DNA from: Tridacna crocea
Lineage: Eukaryota > Mollusca > Bivalvia > Cardiida > Cardiidae
Reading direction: 5' to 3'
DNA: 64,000 nucleotides
Assembly (NCBI GenBank): GCA_943736015.1
Contig: OX031070.1
Span: forward strand, 25,937,673 to 26,001,672
This document shows, piece after piece, positions 58,081-64,000 of this stretch. Each line of letters starts with the position of its first letter. The stretch's first letter is position 1. Both the position numbers and the translations under genes were made by a program. Below the pieces are notes generated by a model. The model ran no database searches and was not told where the DNA came from. It saw only the letters and a list, made by a program, of their open reading frames with translations.

Positions 58081-58225
58081 CTAGAGCTGTCACTGAATAT
58101 GACTTAATACCCCCGCCAGCACTTTGACAGAACAGGCAATTACTTATACTAGTATTCTGTAAATAGAAGGACACACAGATGGATGGACTGACACACAGAC
58201 GGACAGACACAAGGGCCATTAGACC
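58081..58225 (+). mobile_element. CTAGAGCTGTCACTGAATA element (copy 3), 3' truncated
   Basis: Same 5' start and GGACACACAGA-type microsatellite, but the terminal hairpin is missing. It runs into a TTAA element at 58244. Confidence 0.6.
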
Positions 58226-58243
58226 CTTTATATTTTTCTTTAA

Positions 58244-58462
58244 CCCTTTCCCAAACAACAAATTTTGTATCCTTCCAAACCGAAAGAGTTTGCAGACGAC
58301 AATTTTAGATTTGGAGAAAATTGCAGAAAGCTCTCAAAAAGGGTAGAAAACACTGTGGGAAATGCAGAAACTGCTCGTTACGAGCAAATTCTCCTTTTCC
58401 CACAGTGTTTTCAAAGACTTTTACTGCAGACACGTAAAAACCAGGGCTTATTTGGGAAAGGG
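58244..58462 (-). mobile_element. TTAA MITE type C, intact
   Basis: TTAA 58240-58243 and 58463-58466; ends CCCTTTCCCAAACAA and the inverse of CCCTTTCCCAAATAAGCCCT; core 58347-58412 with CACTGTGGG / CCCACAGTG and CTGCTCGTTACGAGCAA. Confidence 0.9.
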
Positions 58463-58556
58463 TTAAAAAGTCTACAAGAGTTCCTAAGACATTAATCCCA
58501 TTTTCAACAATCCATATATTTCAATTATGTCCAACTTGTAAGCCCCTGTCTTTAAC

Positions 58557-58730
58557 TCTTTACCAAATGACAGAATTTTGGACTTATAAATGAAAAAACA
58601 CTTGTATACATCAAATTAAATCTGGTCCAAATTTATTTTGGAAGCGTAGAAAACATCGTGGGAAGAAGAAAAAATGGTGGTAACCAGCATTTTCTCCTTA
58701 TCCACCAATGATTTGAAAAGCTTTGTGAGG
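58557..58730 (-). mobile_element. TTAA MITE type A, right end lost
   Basis: TTAA 58553-58556; core 58646-58715 mutated on both arms. Confidence 0.78.
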
Positions 58731-58841
58731 CTAATAATAAATTAGCCATTTGATCAGCTGGACAGAGTGGTACGACCTTATTTGGAAAAAAACCCACACA
58801 CTTTCTTATCATTTGCCATTCTAGGGTTAGACAGTTTTTAC

Positions 58842-59060
58842 CCTTTCCAAAGCAACAAAGTTTGGACTCTTCCTAACCGAAAGAGTTTGCAGACAACAAG
58901 TTTAGATTGTGAAAAAATGGCAGAAAGTTCTCAAAAAGGGTAGAAAACACTGTGGGAAAAGGAGGAATTGCTTTTTAAGAGCAATTTCTCCTTTTCCCAC
59001 AGTGTTTTCAAAATACTTTTACTGCAGACACGTAAAAACCAGGGCTTGTTTGGGAAAGGG
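58842..59060 (-). mobile_element. TTAA MITE type C
   Basis: Right TTAA 59061-59064; core 58946-59011 with centre ATTGCTTTTTAAGAGCAAT. Left TTAA mutated. Confidence 0.88.
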
Positions 59061-59114
59061 TTAAGAACTCTCAATAATGAATACTTTAAATAAAAATTTT
59101 CACAACAAAGTGCT

Positions 59115-59514
59115 TGACTCTTCACCACACAACAAAAATGTACACTGTCCAAACTGAAAGCATTTGCCAACAACAAATAAATATGGCTCAAGTGATGGAA
59201 CTTGTCTTTGATATGGTAGAAAACATTGTAGGAAGAGTAGAAAATGCTGTTTACCAGCACTTTCCTAGGTCCATATTCATCAACCACTCTTAACCCATTA
59301 CCAAACGACAATATTTTGGACTTGTCTAAATTGAAAGCATTTGCAGATGACAAAATAAAAGTGACTGAAAATTTGAAATTTGTTTTGTGAAGGGTAGAAA
59401 ACAATATGGGAAAAGGAGAAAATGCTGGTTACCAGCATTTTCTCCTTTTCCCACATTGTTTTCTAAAGGTTTCTTTCTTAGGGTTGTCAAAAGTAGGGAT
59501 TGTGTGGTATTGGG
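59115..59514 (-). mobile_element. Two TTAA MITEs type A
   Basis: 59115-59268 (right half missing) and 59294-59514 (intact, TTAA 59290-59293 and 59515-59518; core 59396-59463). Confidence 0.87.
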
Positions 59515-59524
59515 TTAAGAGCAT

Positions 59525-59690
59525 TCTTTGTCTTGTTCTTCAAGATTTTCTAACTGTGAAAGTACCAGAACTTCTGATTGGCTAAACCAAATGGTTAGCC
59601 AGTCAGAAGTTCTGTTACTTTCACATTGACAAAATTCTGAAAAATAAGTCTAAAAATGTTCTTAAGAATGGTTGGTGAATACAGACCCAG
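59525..59690. repeat. Inverted repeat flanked by a sequence related to the 59264 region
   Basis: TAACTGTGAAAGTACCAGAACTTCTGATTGGCTAA (59551-59585) and TTAGCCAGTCAGAAGTTCTGTTACTTTCAC (59592-59621) are inverse. The outer words TCTTGTTCTTCAAG... and AAGAATGGTTGGTGAATACA partly mirror TATTCATCAACCACTCTTAA at 59272-59291. It may be another short palindromic element split by the TTAA copy at 59294. Confidence 0.6.
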
Positions 59691-59729
59691 GTTGTAAGAA
59701 CTTGGGAGTAAGTGGTAAACAATTCAACA

Positions 59730-60347
59730 ACCTGTTACCAGATGGTTCCGTGTTCCTACAACCCTGAAAAAAAATTTTTTTGAAAACACCATGTGAAAGG
59801 CAGAAAAAGCTGGTAACCAGTGTTTTCTCCCATTCCCAGTGTTTTAAACCCTTTATGTAACAGATCCCTTCGTATGCATCAAAATTTAATACGGAGAATG
59901 ATTTCAATTTTGTTGCTAGGTAAAGAGTCAACAAAAAATATCTTCAAACATATCACAGCTACAACTCTACAGTGATGAACAAATCATTGAGCTAGCTTAA
60001 GGTTATAGAAAGAGCATTATCTAAGGAATCTGACTGCATCTAAATATAACAAATCTGATTAGAATTCTAACCTTGTCTGTTGAATTCATAGACTGAAATT
60101 CACAGACTTCATATCCACACACTGTATTCTAAAATGACTGTTGAATTTATACCATGTACATGTATTCATAACAATCTTAATACATGTACATTGTAGTAAC
60201 AAGTTGATTGTTTACCAAACAATCTCTGTTTTAGACGACCCAGAGGAAAAAAGTCTTCTGAAAACATAGTGGGAAAAGTAGAAAATGCTGGTAATCTGCA
60301 AATGCTTTCAATTTGGACATGCCTAAAATTTTTTTGTTTGGTAAAGG
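59730..60347 (+). mobile_element. Two damaged TTAA MITEs type A with 280 bases between
   Basis: 59730-59930 (core about 59780-59850) and 60213-60347 (right core arm missing). The sequence between 59931 and 60212 shows nothing recognisable. Confidence 0.75.
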
Positions 60348-60524
60348 GTTAAGGCTTTTTGCTTCAAAATGATCATACTGAATCAGATTTTGAATGCACT
60401 GGCCCACTAAAATTCCTAGTCATAATTCTTTTTTCAGATAGGTAAAACAATTTCTCACTGGCTAAACCAAATAAGCCATACTCTGGCAAAGAGGAGCTTT
60501 TTGCATATTGGTATGGTATCTTAA

Positions 60525-60730
60525 TGGTAAAATGTTAGACCTATCCGAATTGAAAGCATTTGCAGGCAACAATTTCACAGCAGCTCAAATGACGCAATTT
60601 TTCTTTTATAGGATAGAAAACTTTGTGGGAAAAGGAGAAAATGCTGTTCACCAGCATTTTCTTCTTTTCCCACAATGTTTTCAAAAGGCCTCTTCCTCAG
60701 GGTCATTAAAAGGCGTCATCGTGTGGTAAA
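60525..60730 (-). mobile_element. TTAA MITE type A, left end lost
   Basis: Core 60613-60682 near perfect with CTGTTCACCAGC centre. Confidence 0.8.
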
Positions 60731-61035
60731 TTAATGTATGATGCCAAGTAAGTCATTGTGTAATTATGCATCCATAAAATCAATTTTGTTTAAAACACAA
60801 CAGAACCATGAGGTAGACTGGACCTTTGAGCTGCAGAAAATTTTAAAATAGCAAAAAATTTCAAACCAGGTTAGCCTGCGCTGAATGCGCAGGCAAACTT
60901 GGATTGATACTATTTGCAGATGCATAAAGCCCCCTTTTCATAGAGCATGGCTCGAACATTTTGGTCAAAAAAGATTTGTGCCAATCAGTATTGGTGCAAC
61001 TTTGGTATTAAGAAAGTTCTTCAGAATTAGATTAA

Positions 61036-61256
61036 CCCTTTACCTGACGACAAAATTTTGGCCATGTCCAAATTGAAAGCATTTGCAGACAAAAATATCA
61101 CTGTAACCAAAATGATGCAATTTTCTTTGGATAGAGAAGAAAACATTGTGGGAAAAGGAGAAAATGCTGGTTACCAGCATTTTCTCCTTTTCCCACAATG
61201 TTTTTAACGGGCTTCTTTCGCAGGGTCCTTAAAAGTCAGCATTGTGTGGTAAAGGG
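61036..61256 (-). mobile_element. TTAA MITE type A just beyond the BLMH stop
   Basis: TTAA 61032-61035 and 61257-61260; 221 bp; core 61139-61205 near perfect. It starts 124 bases after the stop on the transcript. Confidence 0.92.
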
Positions 61257-61380
61257 TTAAGAGTACAATTGAGAATGGTTGTGTGAAAACAAGTCAAACA
61301 TGTGTATAAAGTTTGTCCGCAGCAAATTTGTCCCTTGTAAACGTGATATGATTGTACAGATAGACATGGTGGTACATGGT

Positions 61381-64000
61381 TTAACAGCGAGCCAATGCTC
61401 CCATTGGATCCCATGCTGGCAGCACATTCAGCTCATTTTTGGCAAGTAATTCTTGCGTCTCTTTGTCTAATAGCTTTTTGTTGATTACGACCTCGTATAC
61501 AAACTCCGAGAACCAACCATCTGTCATCACAAGGTAACCTGAAACATAAAATATCATCAGTCATGAAACACATTGGTAGATGATGACTTGGACTGTTTAT
61601 GAAACAACAAATTTTCAATTGTTTAAATCAGTAGATGGCAAAATGTTGCAAGTAAACATGTGTGTAGAAACAATTCAGAAAAATGAGAAAATGCTAGTTA
61701 CCAGCATTTTCTTCTTTTCCCACAATGTTTTCAAAAGCTGTCTTGTGTGTTGTTAACTTTTTACCAAATGACGAAATTTTAGACTTGCCCAAATTGGGAG
61801 CACCTGTAGACGACAAAATTAATGAGACTCAAAATTTTAAATTTGTTTTGAGAAAGGTAGGAAAACATTGTGGGAAAAGGAGAAAATGCTGGTTACCAGA
61901 ATTTTCTCCTTTTCCCCACAATGTTTTCAGAAGGCTTCTTTGTCAGGGTCGTGAAAACAGACAACTTTTTGGTTAAGGGTTAAATCATCGGTTTGTTTTG
62001 TAGAGGGTAAAAATGGCCCCTTAAAATAAGATAAGTCGGCATAAATACAAGCTGAGTACATGAATATGTGTGATGAAAATGTGACCAAAGGAGAAATTGC
62101 TTGTCACTCACAATATCAACTTGTAACCCAATGGCTTAAAAGTGGTCTTATGCAAGGTTCAAAACCTTGTCACAGAGAAAAATGGTTCTGTAGGGAAAAA
62201 ATATAGGATAAGGAGAATTGTGAGAAATTTCAATTTACCACTTTGATCACAATTCACCCTTAATTCATTACCAAATGACAAAATTTTAGGCTTAAAGCAT
62301 TTCAGACAACAAGATAAAAGTGACTGAAAATTTGAAATTTGTTTTGTGAAGAGTAGAAAACATTGTGGGAAAAGGAGAAAATGCTGGTTACCAGCATTTT
62401 CTCCTTTTCCCACAATATTTCCTAAAGGCTTTTTTCTCTGGGTCGTCAAAAGTAGGGATTGATTGCCTTTCATGACTACAGTTACTTTTGCAGCCAGTGT
62501 AGATTAAGACCATATTGCACTAAACACGAGGTGCCAATTGTGAAAATTACCAATGATGTTCCCTCAATAAAAGGGATTTCCATCTTTCGTTGAAAAAAAA
62601 AAACCCCAAATACTTATGTATTTTCAGCAGTTGAAAAAAGTAAGTTTATCTCTTTGGTGTTGACAGGTAAATCAGAACACCAGGTGTTAGAAACTTGGCT
62701 GAGTGGGTTTTTATAGGACTTATTTACATACCTTTATCACCTTTCTCGCCACCCCAGGAATTCTCAACTCTCCATTTTTCTGTCCCTGTTATTTTACCAC
62801 TGTCATCTTCCTACAAATCCAAATCCAAATAATTTATTCACAATTTCGGCCTCCAGCCTATAATGAACATGATACAATAAATTACACAGTTTGGAGAGAG
62901 GTATTACTTGAACAAACTGACCCCGAAATTGACCTCCTTGCAAAGACAAATTAACCCCAAATTTTTCAGATCTTAAACAAAAATACATTTGAAGTAACAG
63001 TATGTGAAATTATTTTTTTTTGAATATGAAATTTTTCATAGAACATGGAGATTTTATTAAATGCAATTGCTTGCTTCTAATAGTTTAACCCTTTACCCCA
63101 TATCGCATTACTATGGCATCTCTAATTGACCCTAAATGACGGCAAGGATGAATCTGTTTCTTATGGTAAATGACACCTTTTGATAGCATAGAAAACATTG
63201 TGACAAAAGGTGAAATTGCTCGTCACGAGCAATTTCACCTTTTGCCACAATGTTTTCCAAAGGCTCCTAGAAGCAATGTGTAGAAATGAGTATCTATGGA
63301 GTAAAGGGTTAAAAAATTTCATAGTTGTGAAATGTTGTATATGTGTAATTATAAGCCACACCCAGACAAAAAAGCAGTGTTCAATCTACAGTGCACCATA
63401 TGTGAACTGAAGTCCCAGATGGCGCTATTCTATGTAAATCCCTGGCCCTTTAAGCATACTTGATCATAAGAAAAGCCATTCCGCAAATAAGGCTGTATTT
63501 GTTTGTTTCTGCTCTTTCAGCTAAATAAACATAATACTGCATCTTCCAGTAAAAATTCATGGATAACTTGCCTGTACTGTCACTCAGGAAAAAGGAGAAA
63601 ATCATTGTTACCAAGTATTTTCTCCCTTTTCCCACAAAGTTTTTAAGAGGTTTCTTTCTTGGGTTGTTAAAACCCTAAATCCTATGGTGAAGGATTAATA
63701 GTCCTACAGGTAAAACAGCTGGGAAAACCTTATAATTGTTTAACTCTTTACCAAACTGCAAAATTATAGCTTGGTCCAAATTGAAAACACTTACAGACAA
63801 CAAAATAAACATAACTCAAAAACTGAAATTTGTTTCTAGTATGGTAGAAAACATGGTGGGAAAAGGAGAAAATGCTGGTTCAAAAGGCTTATATCTCAGA
63901 GTTGTAAAAACAAGGGATTGTTTGGGAAAGGATTAACAAACTGAGGATCAACTTACACTGGTGTGAACAGCTGTAAGTACCATGGCATGTGTCATCAGTG
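61381..64000 (-). CDS. BLMH: Bleomycin hydrolase (C1B cysteine protease), C-terminal three exons; 5' part beyond window
   Basis: Minus-strand exons: 64000-63957 (runs off the window; donor gtaagt), 62810-62732 (acceptor ttgtag, donor gtatgt) and 61538-61381 (acceptor ttcag, stop TAA). Phases join exactly; the Gly codon is split G|GT at the second junction. The first encodes LMTHAMVLTAVHTS, whose His in THAM is the catalytic histidine. The second encodes KWRVENSWGGEKGDK, whose Asn in ENSWG is the catalytic asparagine. The last encodes YLVMTDGWFSEFVYEVVINK and ends ILPAWDPMGALA-like (LPAWDPMGALARC). In known BLMH the C-terminus lies in the active site and acts as aminopeptidase ruler; here it ends Ala-Arg-Cys, longer than the Ala-Glu ending I recall for the human protein. 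The catalytic Cys lies outside the window. Cytosolic homohexameric peptidase cleaving bleomycin and homocysteine thiolactone. Introns contain TTAA elements and a CAGACTGCA palindrome relic. Confidence 0.95.
61690..61979 (-). mobile_element. TTAA MITE type A plus a preceding fragment
   Basis: 61757-61979 is intact (TTAA 61753-61756, 61980-61983; core 61861-61928). 61690-61745 is half of another copy. Last BLMH intron. Confidence 0.88.
62264..62465 (-). mobile_element. TTAA MITE type A, right end truncated
   Basis: TTAA 62260-62263; core 62353-62421; stops at AGTAGGGATTGATTG. Confidence 0.85.
63089..63308 (-). mobile_element. TTAA MITE type B, intact
   Basis: TTAA 63085-63088 and 63309-63312; core 63189-63257 with GCTCGTCACGAGC centre. 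Confidence 0.92.
63585..63932. mobile_element. Two damaged TTAA MITEs type A
   Basis: 63585-63697 (left part missing, core mutated) and 63744-63932 (TTAA 63740-63743, 63933-63936; right core arm deleted). The second ends 21 bases from the BLMH exon at 63957. Confidence 0.83.

Noticed and set aside
4003-61414. Dozens of 60-140 codon frames containing [11 protein letters not shown] and HFLLFPQCF
   Set aside because: These are conceptual translations of the TTAA MITE palindrome (GAAAACATTGTGGGAAAAGG and its complement), in both orientations; not proteins.
61433-61618. 61-codon minus-strand frame over the last BLMH exon
   Set aside because: Out of frame with the recognised BLMH coding sequence.
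456-63932. CRISPR-like regularly repeated palindromes
   Set aside because: Spacing is irregular, units are flanked by TTAA and occur in a eukaryotic intron context.

Overview
The window looks like animal nuclear DNA, most likely from a bivalve mollusc. The three cellular genes are split into short exons with GT-AG introns. The intergenic DNA is AT-rich and packed with tRNA-headed SINEs, internally repeated elements starting TAGCTCACCTGAGC, and CTGT-rich elements of kinds I associate with marine bivalves. The taxon call is an inference; no marker gene settles it.

Genes. (1) 332-7645, plus strand: the 3' part of a Deltex E3 ubiquitin ligase (linker, RING finger and complete Deltex C-terminal domain) in six exons. 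(2) 41181-45004, minus strand: a complete KCTD7/KCTD14-like BTB protein in three coding exons, 290 residues. (3) 61381-64000, minus strand: the last three exons of bleomycin hydrolase, including the catalytic His and Asn. They do not form an operon or an obvious pathway.

Mobile DNA dominates. About 90 whole or broken copies of one roughly 221-bp non-autonomous element fill introns, flanks and intergenic DNA. It has ends CYCTTTACC / CCCATTACC, a TTAA target-site duplication, and a roughly 67-bp near-perfect palindrome in the middle. Several copies lie inside other sequences whose uninterrupted form can be read, which proves the TTAA target. Arms of the palindrome differ between subfamilies in matched pairs.

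Layout. 1-8 kb: Deltex with repeat-filled introns. 8-10.5 kb: repeats. 10589-15900: a 5.3-kb CACTA-type element (TIR CACTACTGCA, 3-bp TSD) inserted in one of the TTAA elements and itself carrying further insertions. 16.4-18 kb: tandem-repeat element with a 3' hairpin. 18-28.5 kb: mostly unannotated DNA. 28.5-29.6 kb: related hairpin-ended element with four 5' ends. 31-38 kb: SINEs, a MULE transposase relic, and a wrecked Ty3/gypsy retrotransposon split by two later insertions. 38.5-45 kb: KCTD gene with dense TTAA elements. 45.4-56.3 kb: an old tandem segmental duplication whose two units differ by dated insertions. 56-61 kb: TTAA elements, with some copies nested in others. 61-64 kb: bleomycin hydrolase.
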